NCBI GenBank assembly: GCA_027533425.1
Contig: JAPZUD010000001.1
Span: 744,001-808,000, forward strand
Reading direction: 5' to 3'
From: Beijerinckiaceae bacterium
GTDB taxonomy: Bacteria; Pseudomonadota; Alphaproteobacteria; Rhizobiales; Beijerinckiaceae
DNA: 64,000 bases
Shown: piece after piece, positions 1-9,586 of the stretch
Position numbering within the stretch: the stretch's first letter is position 1
Layout: every line of letters starts with the position of its first letter
Position numbers and translations under genes: made by a program
Notes under the pieces: generated by a model
The model's input: only the letters and a program-made list of their open reading frames with translations
The model's database searches: none
Told to the model about the DNA's origin: nothing

Positions 1-1
1 T

Positions 2-427
2 CTCTGCTTCTTCGGGGTCGGGCTGATCTGGGGCGGCTACCCGCTGATGCTGCAGCTCTGGAAGGTCGATCCGTTGCGCGCCACTGCCGTGCTTTCGGTG
101 CTGTCGGCTCTGGCCTTCTCGCCCTGGTACCTGCTCGCCGGCTCCGGCAATCTCCTCAACGTGAACCCCTGGGTCGTGGCATTCCATGCCTTCAACCAGG
201 GGGTTCTCAACGTGGTGCTGGGCCTCTGGCTCTGGGGCTTTGCCGTGCGGGAGGTGGGCGCTGCGCTGTCGGGCCGGTTCCCGCCACTCATCCCCGTCAT
301 CGGCACCGTGTCGGCCATCCCCCTGCTGGGCGAGATTCCCGGCCTGCTGCAATGGGTCGGCATCGCGCTGATCGTCGGTGGCCTCATGGTCACGACCATC
401 CGCACGGGGCAGGGCCGGACAGCCTGA
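2..427 (+). CDS. DMT/EamA-family permease, C-terminal part (5' end outside window)
   Basis: The reading frame is open from the first bases of the window, so the gene begins upstream and only about 141 C-terminal residues are visible. The protein is very hydrophobic, with about four predicted membrane helices. The last segments (PLIPVIGTVSAIPLLGE, then a helix ending in a short charged tail) have the pattern of the second EamA repeat in drug/metabolite transporters. It would sit in the inner membrane and probably export a small metabolite; the substrate cannot be told. The family call rests on helix pattern and the terminal repeat only. Confidence 0.6.
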   Translation, partial: LCFFGVGLIWGGYPLMLQLWKVDPLRATAVLSVLSALAFSPWYLLAGSGNLLNVNPWVVAFHAFNQGVLNVVLGLWLWGFAVREVGAALSGRFPPLIPVIGTVSAIPLLGEIPGLLQWVGIALIVGGLMVTTIRTGQGRTA

Positions 428-467
428 CCGCTACTGCTCCTTAACCACTGCATGCGATTGTCCGGGC

Positions 468-782
468 ATGATCATCCGCACCCGCCGCCGTCGCATCGGT
501 TTCCTGCTGGCCTTCCACGCCATCGCCTGGAGCGCGAGTGCCTATTTCGCGCATTCCGCCTATACGGGGGATCGCGGGCTGCTTGCCAAGCAGCAGGCCA
601 AGGAATTGACGGCCGAAGTCGTCCGGAAGATCGGCGATGCGAAGGCCGAGCGCCAGGCCTGGGAACGCCGCGTTTCGCAGCTTTCCGGCAAGGAAATCGA
701 CCGCGACCTGCTCGATGAGCGTCAGCGTCTGATGCTGAATTCCGCCCACCGGAACGACGTGATCATCCTGCTCGATCCCTGA
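468..782 (+). CDS. FtsB/DivIC-type septum formation initiator
   Basis: This 104-residue protein has a basic start (MIIRTRRRR), one membrane helix at about residues 10-28, and then a charged region suited to a coiled coil (about residues 40-85). That is the FtsB/DivIC layout: a bitopic divisome protein that works with FtsL and FtsQ at the septum. An FtsB-like gene just upstream of pdhA is a common alphaproteobacterial arrangement. The ATG at 468 was chosen because the frame upstream overlaps the preceding permease gene and puts no sensible sequence before the helix. Confidence 0.8.
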   Translation: MIIRTRRRRIGFLLAFHAIAWSASAYFAHSAYTGDRGLLAKQQAKELTAEVVRKIGDAKAERQAWERRVSQLSGKEIDRDLLDERQRLMLNSAHRNDVIILLDP

Positions 783-908
783 TCCCGACTGCGCCCGGCA
801 GCCCTGCGCTTTCCGCAGAACTGGCACAAAAAGTCGCAGTTTTTTGTTGCTGCAGCGCAGCATGAGCCAGCAAATCAGCCACGCCATGCGTTTTTCGCAG
901 AAACCCAT

Positions 909-921
909 TGTCCGGCGGACA
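909..921. promoter_or_regulatory. 13-base perfect dyad upstream of pdhA
   Basis: TGTCCGGCGGACA is a perfect inverted repeat (6-base arms around one G) in the 241-base gap between ftsB and pdhA, followed directly by GGTTTTTT. It could be an operator for the pdh operon or a short terminator hairpin for ftsB. The tiny loop makes a terminator weak. No promoter hexamers could be assigned with confidence in this gap. Confidence 0.3.
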
Positions 922-1023
922 GGTTTTTTGCCTCTGGCGTTTGTGGCAAAAGACGGTAAGCCTAAAGGCGAATAAGACGCCGACGGCGCGATTTGGGTTG
1001 AAACGAACACGTGGGGAGAGGTC

Positions 1024-2121
1024 ATGGCGACCAGTGCGGCCAAGGCAAGCAGCGGTGGTGTATCGCGCGGCAAGACGAGCGCGGCAGCGGCGAAAGCAGA
1101 AAAACCGGCCAAATCTGCCACCGGCAAGGTGAATGGCGCCGCGAAGGCCGCCGGGCCGAAGCCCTTCTCCCGTGAGGAAGATCTTGTCGCCTATCGCGAG
1201 ATGCTCCTGATCCGCCGCTTCGAGGAAAAGGCCGGCCAGCTCTATGGCATGGGCCTGATCGGCGGCTTCTGCCACCTCTATATCGGCCAGGAAGCGGTCG
1301 TCGTTGGCATGCAGATGGCCACCAAGACCGGCGACCAGGTGATCACCGGCTACCGGGATCATGGCCATATGCTGGCCTGCGGCATGGATGCGAACGGCGT
1401 CATGGCCGAGTTGACCGGCCGGCGCGGCGGCTATTCGCGCGGCAAGGGCGGCTCGATGCACATGTTCAGCCGCGAGAAGCATTTCTACGGCGGCCACGGC
1501 ATTGTCGGCGCGCAGGTCGCCCTCGGCACCGGCCTCGGCTTCGCCAACTGGTACCGCAATAACGGCTCGGTCAGCCTCGCCTATTTCGGCGATGGCGCCG
1601 CCAACCAGGGCCAGGTCTACGAGAGCTTCAACATGGCGGAGCTCTGGAGCCTGCCGGTGGTCTACATCATCGAGAACAACCGCTATGCCATGGGCACCGC
1701 AGTGAGCCGCGCCTCGGCCCAGACCGATTTCTCCAAGCGCGGCGTCTCGTTCAACATCCCCGGCGAGCAGGTCGACGGCATGGATGTGCAGGCGGTCCGC
1801 GAGGCTGGCCTGCGCGCCATCGAGCATGCCCGCGCCGGCAAGGGCCCCTATATCCTCGAAATGCAGACCTACCGCTATCGCGGCCATTCCATGTCCGATC
1901 CGGCGAAATATCGCTCGAAGGACGAGGTCGAGAAGATGCGCTCCGAGCGCGACCCGATCGAGCAGGTGCGCGAGCGGCTTCTCGGCAAGCACAAGATCGC
2001 CGAGGACGAGATCAAGAAGATCGACGCCGAAGTGCGCCGCATCGTCAACGAAAGCGCGGAATTCGCGACCGTGGATCCCGAGCCGGACGTGTCCGAGCTC
2101 TGGACCGACATCACGCTCTGA
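1024..2121 (+). CDS. pdhA: Pyruvate dehydrogenase E1 component, alpha subunit
   Basis: Thiamine-diphosphate-dependent decarboxylation of pyruvate begins with this subunit, which pairs with the E1 beta encoded next. The 365-residue protein starts with an Ala/Lys-rich low-complexity stretch of about 45 residues. The E1 fold follows, with MLLIRRFEEKAGQLYGMG near residue 60 and the TPP/Mg motif GDGAANQG at about 189-196, closed by ENN about 24 residues on. A phosphorylation-loop-like stretch (YRYRGHSMSDP) is also present. It opens the pdhA-pdhB-pdhC run and lies 32 bases before the pdhB ATG. ATG at 1024 follows a GGGGAGAG ribosome-binding site. Confidence 0.96.
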   Translation: MATSAAKASSGGVSRGKTSAAAAKAEKPAKSATGKVNGAAKAAGPKPFSREEDLVAYREMLLIRRFEEKAGQLYGMGLIGGFCHLYIGQEAVVVGMQMATKTGDQVITGYRDHGHMLACGMDANGVMAELTGRRGGYSRGKGGSMHMFSREKHFYGGHGIVGAQVALGTGLGFANWYRNNGSVSLAYFGDGAANQGQVYESFNMAELWSLPVVYIIENNRYAMGTAVSRASAQTDFSKRGVSFNIPGEQVDGMDVQAVREAGLRAIEHARAGKGPYILEMQTYRYRGHSMSDPAKYRSKDEVEKMRSERDPIEQVRERLLGKHKIAEDEIKKIDAEVRRIVNESAEFATVDPEPDVSELWTDITL

Positions 2122-2153
2122 TCCCGCGCACCCCCTGATTGACGGAATTTCCC

Positions 2154-3533
<1,380 letters not shown>

Positions 3534-3548
3534 GGGGAGGCTGCATCG

Positions 3549-3805
3549 ATGCCCATCAACATCCTGATGCCCGCCCTCTCGCCCACCATGGAAAAGGGCA
3601 ACCTTGCCAAGTGGCTGAAGAAAGAAGGCGACAAGATCAAATCCGGCGACGTGATCGCCGAGATCGAGACAGACAAGGCCACGATGGAAGTCGAGGCCGT
3701 GGATGAAGGCATCCTGGCGAAGATCGTCGTGGAAGCCGGCGCGCAGGATGTCGCGGTGAACGCGCTGATCGGCATCATCGCAGCCGAAGGCGAGGATGTG
3801 AAGGC
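3549..3805 (+). repeat. Lipoyl-domain coding repeat, copy 2 (in pdhC)
   Basis: This is the partner of the repeat at 2154-2410. The two encoded domains differ at only a minority of positions (for example MESGTLAKW versus MEKGNLAKW), while the region around the lipoyl-lysine is identical. Confidence 0.85.
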
Positions 3806-4892
3806 GGCAGCCTCGGGCGGCGGCGCGGCAGCTCCGGCAGCAGCGGCGGCTCCGGCCCCTGCGGCAGCAGCAGCGCCTGCAACGGCCCCGGCAGCCACAG
3901 CCCCGGCCGCGGCGACAGCCCCGGCAGCCTCGGGCGGGCGCGTTTTCGCCTCGCCCCTCGCCAAGCGCATCGCGAAGGAAGCCGGCATCAACCTCGCCGC
4001 GATTGCCGGCACCGGCCCGCATGGCCGCGTCGTGATGGCAGATGTCGAGGCCGCCAAGTCAGGCGGCGGCGCGAAGATCATCCCGATGCCGGGCGCAGCC
4101 GCGCCGGCGCCCGCTGCGGCACCAGCCCCGGCTCCGGCCGCCATGGCCTCGGGCCCCTCGGCCGATGCCGTGAAGAAGCTCTTTGCGGAAGGCTCCTACG
4201 AGGAAGTGCCGCATGACGGCATGCGCAAGACCATTGCGCGGCGCCTGCTCGAATCCAAGCAGACCGTGCCGCATTTCTACCTCACGGTGGATTGCGAGCT
4301 CGATGCCCTGCTGGCCCTGCGCGAGCAGATCAACAAGGCCGCCCCCGTGAAGGATGGCAAGCCGGCCTACAAGCTCTCGGTCAATGACATGGTCATCAAG
4401 GCCATGGCCATGGCCCTGCGCGCCGTGCCGGATGCGAATGTCAGCTGGACCGACAATGCCATGCTCAAGCACAAGCATGCCGATGTCGGCGTCGCCGTCT
4501 CGATCCCCGGCGGGCTGATCACCCCGGTCATCCGCGATGCCTGCCACAAGACGCTCTCCGCCATCTCGAACGAGATGAAGGATCTCGCGGCGCGTGCGAA
4601 GGCCCGCAAGCTGAAACCCGAGGAATATCAGGGCGGCACCACCGCCGTGTCCAATCTCGGCATGTTCGGCGTGAAGGATTTCGCCGCCATCGTGAACCCG
4701 CCCCATGCCACCATTCTGGCGGTCGGCGCGGGCGAACAGCGCGCCGTCGTGAAGAACGGACAGCTGGCCGTGGCCACGGTCATGTCCGTCACGCTCTCGA
4801 CCGACCATCGCGCCGTCGATGGCGCGCTCGGCGCGGAACTGATGCAGTCCTTCAAGGGCTATATCGAGAACCCGATGGGGATGCTGGTCTGA
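3549..4892 (+). CDS. pdhC: Dihydrolipoamide acetyltransferase (E2) of pyruvate dehydrogenase
   Basis: E2 forms the complex core and transfers the acetyl group from lipoyl-lysine to CoA. The 447 residues show one lipoyl domain (Lys43 in [10 protein letters not shown]), an Ala/Pro linker, a peripheral subunit-binding domain at about 134-171 (ASPLAKRIAKEAGI ... GTGPHGRVVMADVEA), and a second Ala/Pro linker. The catalytic acetyltransferase domain ends with the HxxxDG motif in STDHRAVDGALGAEL. ATG 3549 follows a GGGGAGG ribosome-binding site 15 bases after pdhB. Its single lipoyl domain is complemented by the one on E1 beta. Confidence 0.97.
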   Translation: MPINILMPALSPTMEKGNLAKWLKKEGDKIKSGDVIAEIETDKATMEVEAVDEGILAKIVVEAGAQDVAVNALIGIIAAEGEDVKAAASGGGAAAPAAAAAPAPAAAAAPATAPAATAPAAATAPAASGGRVFASPLAKRIAKEAGINLAAIAGTGPHGRVVMADVEAAKSGGGAKIIPMPGAAAPAPAAAPAPAPAAMASGPSADAVKKLFAEGSYEEVPHDGMRKTIARRLLESKQTVPHFYLTVDCELDALLALREQINKAAPVKDGKPAYKLSVNDMVIKAMAMALRAVPDANVSWTDNAMLKHKHADVGVAVSIPGGLITPVIRDACHKTLSAISNEMKDLAARAKARKLKPEEYQGGTTAVSNLGMFGVKDFAAIVNPPHATILAVGAGEQRAVVKNGQLAVATVMSVTLSTDHRAVDGALGAELMQSFKGYIENPMGMLV

Positions 4893-4906
4893 ACCGGGCT
4901 CGACCG

Positions 4907-5548
4907 ATGAAGACCATCCTCGCCTATGGCGACAGCATCACCTGGGGGTCGAATCCGGAAGCGGGCGGGCAGCGCCATGCCCGCGAGAACCGCTGGCCAA
5001 CTGTGCTGGCGGCCGGGCTCGGCCCCGGCTTCGAGGTGATCAACGAGGGCCTGCGCGGCAGGACGACGGGCTTCGACGATGTCCTTGCGGATTGTGACCG
5101 CAATGGCGCGCGCCTGCTGCCGACGATCCTCTACACCCATGCCCCGCTCGATCTCGTCATCCTGATGCTGGGCACGAATGATCTGAAGCCCATTCAGGCC
5201 GGCAGCTGGACCGGCGCGATGCTCGGCATGAAGCGCTGCCTCGAGATCACGCGCAGCCATGCGTTCCGGTTGCCCGGGATGCCGGCGCCGAAGGTGTTGC
5301 TGGTCGCGCCGCCGCGCATCGTGCCGACGGCGGACCCGTTCTATGCCGAGCTGTTCGACGGGGCGGTCGCCGCCTCCGAAAAGCTCGCCGAAGCCTATCG
5401 GCTGCTGTCGATCGAGTTCGAGACCGGCTTTTTCGATGCCGGCAGCGTGGCAAAGGCCTCGCCGATCGACGGTGTCCATCTCGATGCCGCGAATACACGC
5501 GCCATCGGGGAGGGGCTTGTTCCCATCGTACGGGGCCTTCTGGCCTGA
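4907..5548 (+). CDS. SGNH-hydrolase arylesterase/acyltransferase (MsAcT-like)
   Basis: A 213-residue cytoplasmic enzyme without a signal peptide. SGNH blocks are clear: GDSITWG with nucleophile Ser near residue 10, NEGLRGRTTGFDD (block II Gly), MLGTNDLK (block III Asn) and DGVHLDAAN (Asp and His). Motif order and spacing resemble the small esterase/acyltransferase from Mycobacterium smegmatis and related arylesterases, which hydrolyse or transfer small acyl esters. The natural substrate is unknown. It lies 14 bases after pdhC and before lpdA, so it is probably co-transcribed with the pdh genes. Confidence 0.85.
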   Translation: MKTILAYGDSITWGSNPEAGGQRHARENRWPTVLAAGLGPGFEVINEGLRGRTTGFDDVLADCDRNGARLLPTILYTHAPLDLVILMLGTNDLKPIQAGSWTGAMLGMKRCLEITRSHAFRLPGMPAPKVLLVAPPRIVPTADPFYAELFDGAVAASEKLAEAYRLLSIEFETGFFDAGSVAKASPIDGVHLDAANTRAIGEGLVPIVRGLLA

Positions 5549-5623
5549 GGCTTTGACGACCATCAAGGAGGAGCGGCGAGGGGGGGCTAATGTCGGTCGG
5601 GAACGGCCAGAAGGAGGAACCCC

Positions 5624-5860
5624 ATGAGCCACACGCCGAACGAACTGATTGCCGAGTTTCCGGAACACGCCTTCCGGATCACGCAACTCAAGACCAAGGA
5701 GCCGCATTTCGCCCGGCTCTACGAGGAATATCACGAGGTCAACCGCGCGATCCATCGCGCCGAGACCGATATCGAGCCCACTGATGATTTCCGCCTCGAG
5801 ACGATGCGGAAGCAGCGGCTGAAGCTCAAGGACGAATTGTATGCGATGCTGACCGGCTGA
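5624..5860 (+). CDS. DUF465/YdcH-family small protein
   Basis: The 78-residue protein is highly charged and predicted to be all-helical, with the pattern HAFRITQLKTKEPHFARLYEEYHEVNRAIHRAE and a C-terminal RKQRLKLKDELYAMLTG. This is typical of DUF465 (YdcH), short coiled-coil proteins common in Proteobacteria and of unknown function. AGAAGGAGG precedes the ATG at good spacing. It lies between the esterase gene and lpdA in the same direction; no role in the dehydrogenase complex is implied beyond co-location. Confidence 0.85.
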   Translation: MSHTPNELIAEFPEHAFRITQLKTKEPHFARLYEEYHEVNRAIHRAETDIEPTDDFRLETMRKQRLKLKDELYAMLTG

Positions 5861-5904
5861 GGCGCCTGGCGCCCGGAGCCGGAGGCGATGAAAGGAAGAG
5901 GACC

Positions 5905-7344
5905 ATGTCGGCCTACGATATCATCATCATCGGCTCCGGCCCCGGCGGCTATGTCGCGGCCATCCGCGCGGCCCAGCTGGGCCTGAAAACCGCGATCGTC
6001 GAGCGCGAGCATCTCGGCGGCATCTGCCTCAACTGGGGCTGCATCCCGACCAAGGCCCTGCTGCGCACCGCTGAAATCTATCATTTCGCGCAGCATGCCA
6101 AGGATTACGGCCTGAAGCTCGAAGGCACGATCACCTATGATCCCGCCGATGTGGTCAAGCGTTCGCGCGGCGTGTCGGGCCGGCTCAATGGCGGCGTCGG
6201 CTTCCTGATGAAGAAGAACAAGATCGACGTGATCTGGGGCGAGGCGAAGCTGACCAAGCCGGGCGAGATCGTCGTGGCGGCCTCGTCCAAGCCGGCTGTC
6301 CAGCCGCAGCATCCGGCCCCCAAGGGCACGCTCGGCGCCGGCACCTACACGGCGAAGCACATCATCCTCGCCACCGGCGCCCGCCCGCGCGCACTGCCGG
6401 GCATCGAGCCGGATGGCAAGCTGATCTGGACCTATTTCGAGGCCATGGTGCCGCCGGCCATGCCGAAATCCCTGATTGTGATGGGCTCCGGCGCCATCGG
6501 CATCGAATTCGCGTCCTTCTACCGGACGATGGGTGTCGAGGTCACCGTGGTCGAGGTGATGGGCCAGGTCATGCCGGTCGAGGATGCGGAAATCTCCGCG
6601 ATTGCCCGCAAGAGCTTCGAGAAGCAGGGCATGAAGATCCTCACCAACACCAAGGTGACGAAGGTGGTGAAGGGCGCGAACAGCGTCACCGCCACGCTCG
6701 AGGATGACAAGGGCAACAAGCAGGACATCACCGCCGAGCGGATGATCTCGGCGGTCGGCGTCGTCGGCAATATCGAGAATCTCGGCCTCGAGGCGCTCGG
6801 CGTGAAGACCGATCGCGGCTGCGTGGTGATCGACGGCTATGGCCGCACCAACGTGCCCGGCCTCTATGCGATCGGCGACGTCGCCGGCCCGCCCATGCTG
6901 GCCCACAAGGCCGAGCATGAGGGCGTGCTCTGCGTCGAGCATATCAAGGGCCTGCATGTCCACCCGATGGACAAGCGCAAGATCCCGGGCTGCACCTATT
7001 GCCATCCGCAGGTGGCCAGCGTCGGCCTCACCGAGGCCAAGGCGAAGGAAGCCGGCTATTCCGTCAAGGTCGGGCGCTTCTCCTTCGCCGCCAATGGCAA
7101 GGCGATTGCGCTGGGTGAGGATAACGGCCTGATCAAGACCATCTTCGACGCCAAGACCGGCCAGCTTCTCGGCGCCCATATGGTCGGGGCGGAAGTGACC
7201 GAACTTATCCAGGGCTTCGTGGTCGCGATGAACCTCGAGACCACCGAGGAAGACCTGATGCACACCATCTTCCCGCATCCGACCTTGTCGGAGATGATGA
7301 AGGAGAGCGTGCTCGACGCCTATGGCAAGGCGCTGAATGCGTGA
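5905..7344 (+). CDS. lpdA: Dihydrolipoamide dehydrogenase (E3)
   Basis: This FAD enzyme reoxidises dihydrolipoamide with NAD+ in the 2-oxo acid dehydrogenase complexes. The 479 residues contain the N-terminal FAD Rossmann motif (IIIIGSGPGGYVAA) and the redox disulfide in GGICLNWGCIPTK (Cys41 and Cys46). The NAD motif is MGSGAIGIEFASFY, the second FAD motif is GLYAIGDVAGPPMLAHKA, and the C-terminal interface holds the His/Glu pair (HTIFPHPTLSEMMKE). A 20-residue Pro/Ala-containing insertion near residue 130 (SSKPAVQPQHPAPKGT) is longer than in most E3 proteins. Confidence 0.97.
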   Translation: MSAYDIIIIGSGPGGYVAAIRAAQLGLKTAIVEREHLGGICLNWGCIPTKALLRTAEIYHFAQHAKDYGLKLEGTITYDPADVVKRSRGVSGRLNGGVGFLMKKNKIDVIWGEAKLTKPGEIVVAASSKPAVQPQHPAPKGTLGAGTYTAKHIILATGARPRALPGIEPDGKLIWTYFEAMVPPAMPKSLIVMGSGAIGIEFASFYRTMGVEVTVVEVMGQVMPVEDAEISAIARKSFEKQGMKILTNTKVTKVVKGANSVTATLEDDKGNKQDITAERMISAVGVVGNIENLGLEALGVKTDRGCVVIDGYGRTNVPGLYAIGDVAGPPMLAHKAEHEGVLCVEHIKGLHVHPMDKRKIPGCTYCHPQVASVGLTEAKAKEAGYSVKVGRFSFAANGKAIALGEDNGLIKTIFDAKTGQLLGAHMVGAEVTELIQGFVVAMNLETTEEDLMHTIFPHPTLSEMMKESVLDAYGKALNA

Positions 7345-7350
7345 GGGGAA

Positions 7351-7371
7351 GGCGGGCGGTCCGCGCCCGCC
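7351..7371 (+). other. GC-rich hairpin after lpdA
   Basis: GGCGGGCG and CGCCCGCC form a perfect 8-bp stem with a 5-base loop seven bases after the lpdA stop. No T-run follows, so it is not a classical intrinsic terminator; it may protect the 3' end of the pdh/lpdA transcript. Confidence 0.4.
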
Positions 7372-7476
7372 GAACCACGGATCAGCGTTTCCGGCCAAAG
7401 GACGCGGCGCCATCAAGCCACCATTCAGGTTGGCCACGCTTCAATGATGCCAACCTCGTTTTCAGGAGCTGATTGA

Positions 7477-7797
7477 ATGGTGCCCCGCCTTCTGACATTC
7501 CGCGGCCTTCGTACCGCAAGCGCCCTTGTCATCCTCGGATTGGCGGGCCAACAGGCTTTCGCGGCCAGTGATGATGCCTGGAAGGAATTGTGGAAGAAAT
7601 CGGAGGCAGCCTGTCTCAAGGCATCCGGGTTCAATCAGGCCAAGGCCCAGTCTCCGGTGGATTTCGAGGCAGCGGTCCTGCGCGTGGTGACAGGGCGCTA
7701 TCCGCAACCGCATATGAAGAACGCACCGGGCACGGTGTATTGCCTGTATGACAAGAAGAGCGGCAAGGCCGAAATCGCCGAGCCAAGCGCGCCCTGA
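7477..7797 (+). CDS. Small exported protein of unknown function
   Basis: I do not recognise this 106-residue protein. It has a Sec-type signal peptide (MVPRLLTFRGLRTASALVILGLAGQQAFAA, cleavage near residue 30). The mature part of about 75 residues has two Cys (AACLKASG and VYCLYDKK), which could form a disulfide in the periplasm, and ends in charged residues. ATG 7477 gives a canonical signal peptide. It stands alone between lpdA and the next small gene, so context gives no function. Confidence 0.7.
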   Translation: MVPRLLTFRGLRTASALVILGLAGQQAFAASDDAWKELWKKSEAACLKASGFNQAKAQSPVDFEAAVLRVVTGRYPQPHMKNAPGTVYCLYDKKSGKAEIAEPSAP

Positions 7798-7881
7798 ACC
7801 CGGCCGGAGGGCTTGCTTTCGCCGGCCCTTCGGTCCCAGACTGCCGATATCGGTGCAGAACAGGCGAAAAGGAACCCGATC

Positions 7882-8130
7882 ATGACGATTCCGCCCCTTA
7901 TCGTGACTCTCGTTCTTGGCGGTATTGCGGGCTGGCTCGCCAGCCTGATCGTCGGCGGTTCGGGCGGCATCATCCGCAATGTGATCATCGGGCTGGTCGG
8001 GGCCGTTGTCGGGCATTTCGTGCTGGGCGCGATCGGCATCCGGCTCGGTGGGCCGTTCCTGCATTCGATGATCGCCGCCGTTCTGGGCGGCGTCATCGTC
8101 ATCGTTGCCAGCCGGTTCCTCAGCCGTTGA
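7882..8130 (+). CDS. GlsB/YeaQ/YmgE-family membrane protein
   Basis: The 82-residue protein is almost entirely hydrophobic, with three predicted helices, and is Gly-rich (LGGIAGWLASLIVGGSGGIIRNVIIG, then AVLGGVIVIVASRF). This matches the GlsB/YeaQ 'transglycosylase-associated' family of small inner-membrane proteins, often stress-induced. AAAAGGA before the ATG at 7882 supports that start over a longer frame upstream. Its stop codon overlaps the possible TTG start of the next gene. Confidence 0.85.
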   Translation: MTIPPLIVTLVLGGIAGWLASLIVGGSGGIIRNVIIGLVGAVVGHFVLGAIGIRLGGPFLHSMIAAVLGGVIVIVASRFLSR

Positions 8131-8480
8131 GCCTTGCGAAGCGGTTTCTGTGGCGAAGGGCCGCGATGGCAATCTGCACCGCCGCCGTCCTGTTGCCTGC
8201 CCTGCCTGCCCAGGCGGGATGCCGCGGCGAGGAGGTGGCCCGATCGCGCGTGAGCGAGACCGCGACGACCATGGCCTTCATAAACAAGTCAGCGAAGCCC
8301 GTCTCGGTCTACTGGCTGGATTTCGGCGGATCGCGCGTGCGGTATCAGGTTCTTGAAGCGGGAAGCTCCTACACACAGCAGACCTATCTCACTCATCCCT
8401 GGGTTGTCGTGGATACACAAGGCCGCTGTCGCGGCCCCTTCATGCCGCGGCGCCAGCTGCGACAGATCACCGTCAGGTAG
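8127..8480 (+). CDS. Exported VHL beta-domain-like protein
   Basis: From TTG 8127 the product is 117 residues. A basic n-region (KRFLWRRAA), a hydrophobic core and an ALPAQA cleavage site give a good signal peptide. From TTG the gene overlaps the stop of the preceding gene; from ATG 8166 the signal loses its positive charges. The mature part follows the von Hippel-Lindau beta-domain pattern: FINKSAKPVSVYWLDFGG, then a Tyr/Leu/Gly stretch, then TYLTHPWVVVDTQGRC. Bacterial VHL-beta proteins are known but uncharacterised. Two Cys (GCRG and GRCRG) could pair in the periplasm. Confidence 0.75.
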   Translation: MSLAKRFLWRRAAMAICTAAVLLPALPAQAGCRGEEVARSRVSETATTMAFINKSAKPVSVYWLDFGGSRVRYQVLEAGSSYTQQTYLTHPWVVVDTQGRCRGPFMPRRQLRQITVR

Positions 8481-8579
8481 CTGATCCATGCAGGACACCC
8501 ATTCCCCGGGCGTTCTTGTCTTTCACCTGCGCAAAGCCTAGTTGATGGGCATCTCGCTGGGCACTTTCCGGAACCGTCC

Positions 8580-9584
8580 ATGGCCACCATTGATCTTCTG
8601 AAGAACGATCCGCGCAAGAACCGTGAAAACGTGTTTTCCGCCGAGGGGCAGGCGCGGGTCGAGGCCGTTGTCCGCCACCCGGAAAAGGCCCACCGGCCGG
8701 ATAACCCGATCCAGAAGAAGCCGGACTGGATCCGCGTCAAGGCGCCGGGTTCGGCGGGCTGGAAGGAAACCCACCGGATCGTCAAGGAGAATGGCCTTGT
8801 CACGGTCTGCGAGGAGGCGGGCTGCCCCAATATCGGCGAGTGCTGGGAGAAGAAGCACGCCACTTTCATGATCATGGGCGACACCTGCACGCGGGCCTGC
8901 GCCTTCTGCAACGTGAAGACCGGCATGCCCGCGCCGCTTGATCCGAACGAACCGGATTACGTCGCCACCGCCACGGCGAAGCTCGGTCTGGAGCATGTGG
9001 TCATCACCTCGGTTGATCGCGATGACCTCGAGGATGGCGGCGCCGAGCATTTCGCGCGCACCATCCGCGCTATCCGCGCCGCCTCGCCGAAGACCACGAT
9101 CGAGATCCTGACGCCGGATTTCCTGCGCAAGCCCGGTGCGCTCGAAGTGGTGGTCGCGGCCCGGCCCGATGTGTTCAACCACAATCTGGAAACCGTGCCG
9201 TCGAAGTATCTCAAGGTCCGGCCCGGCGCGCGCTATTTCCATTCGATCCGGCTGTTGCAGCAGGTGAAGGAGCTTGACCCGACGATCTTCACCAAATCCG
9301 GCATCATGGTCGGCCTCGGCGAGGAGCGGAACGAAGTCCTCCAGCTGATGGACGACCTGCGCTCCGCCGATGTCGATTTCCTGACCATCGGGCAATATCT
9401 CCAGCCGACGAAGAAGCACCATGCGGTGATCCGCTTCGTCCCGCCGGACGAGTTCAAGGGCTTCGAGACCATCGCCTACACCAAGGGCTTTCTCATGGTT
9501 TCGGCCTCGCCGCTGACGCGCTCGTCCCACCATGCCGGCGAGGATTTCGCCCGCCTCAAGGCGGCCCGGGCCGCGTTGGGATAA
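8580..9584 (+). CDS. lipA: Lipoyl synthase
   Basis: This radical-SAM enzyme inserts two sulfurs into protein-bound octanoyl groups, making the lipoyl cofactor needed by the E1 beta and E2 domains encoded 5 kb upstream. The 334 residues contain the auxiliary-cluster motif [13 protein letters not shown], the radical-SAM motif CTRACAFC (first Cys about residue 103), [15 protein letters not shown], and the C-terminal RSSHHAGED with the third cluster-ligand Ser. ATG 8580 yields the family's usual length. The next gene begins 2 bases after its stop, so the two are co-transcribed. Confidence 0.97.
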   Translation: MATIDLLKNDPRKNRENVFSAEGQARVEAVVRHPEKAHRPDNPIQKKPDWIRVKAPGSAGWKETHRIVKENGLVTVCEEAGCPNIGECWEKKHATFMIMGDTCTRACAFCNVKTGMPAPLDPNEPDYVATATAKLGLEHVVITSVDRDDLEDGGAEHFARTIRAIRAASPKTTIEILTPDFLRKPGALEVVVAARPDVFNHNLETVPSKYLKVRPGARYFHSIRLLQQVKELDPTIFTKSGIMVGLGEERNEVLQLMDDLRSADVDFLTIGQYLQPTKKHHAVIRFVPPDEFKGFETIAYTKGFLMVSASPLTRSSHHAGEDFARLKAARAALG

Positions 9585-9586
9585 CC

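Noticed and set aside
820-840. TGGCAC-type sigma-54 promoter upstream of pdhA
   Set aside because: TGGCAC is followed by CGC one base too far, so the GG-N10-GC spacing fails.
3830-3940. GCAGC-rich repetitive DNA in pdhC
   Set aside because: It encodes the normal Ala/Pro-rich flexible linker of E2, so it is a coding feature rather than a separate repeat.
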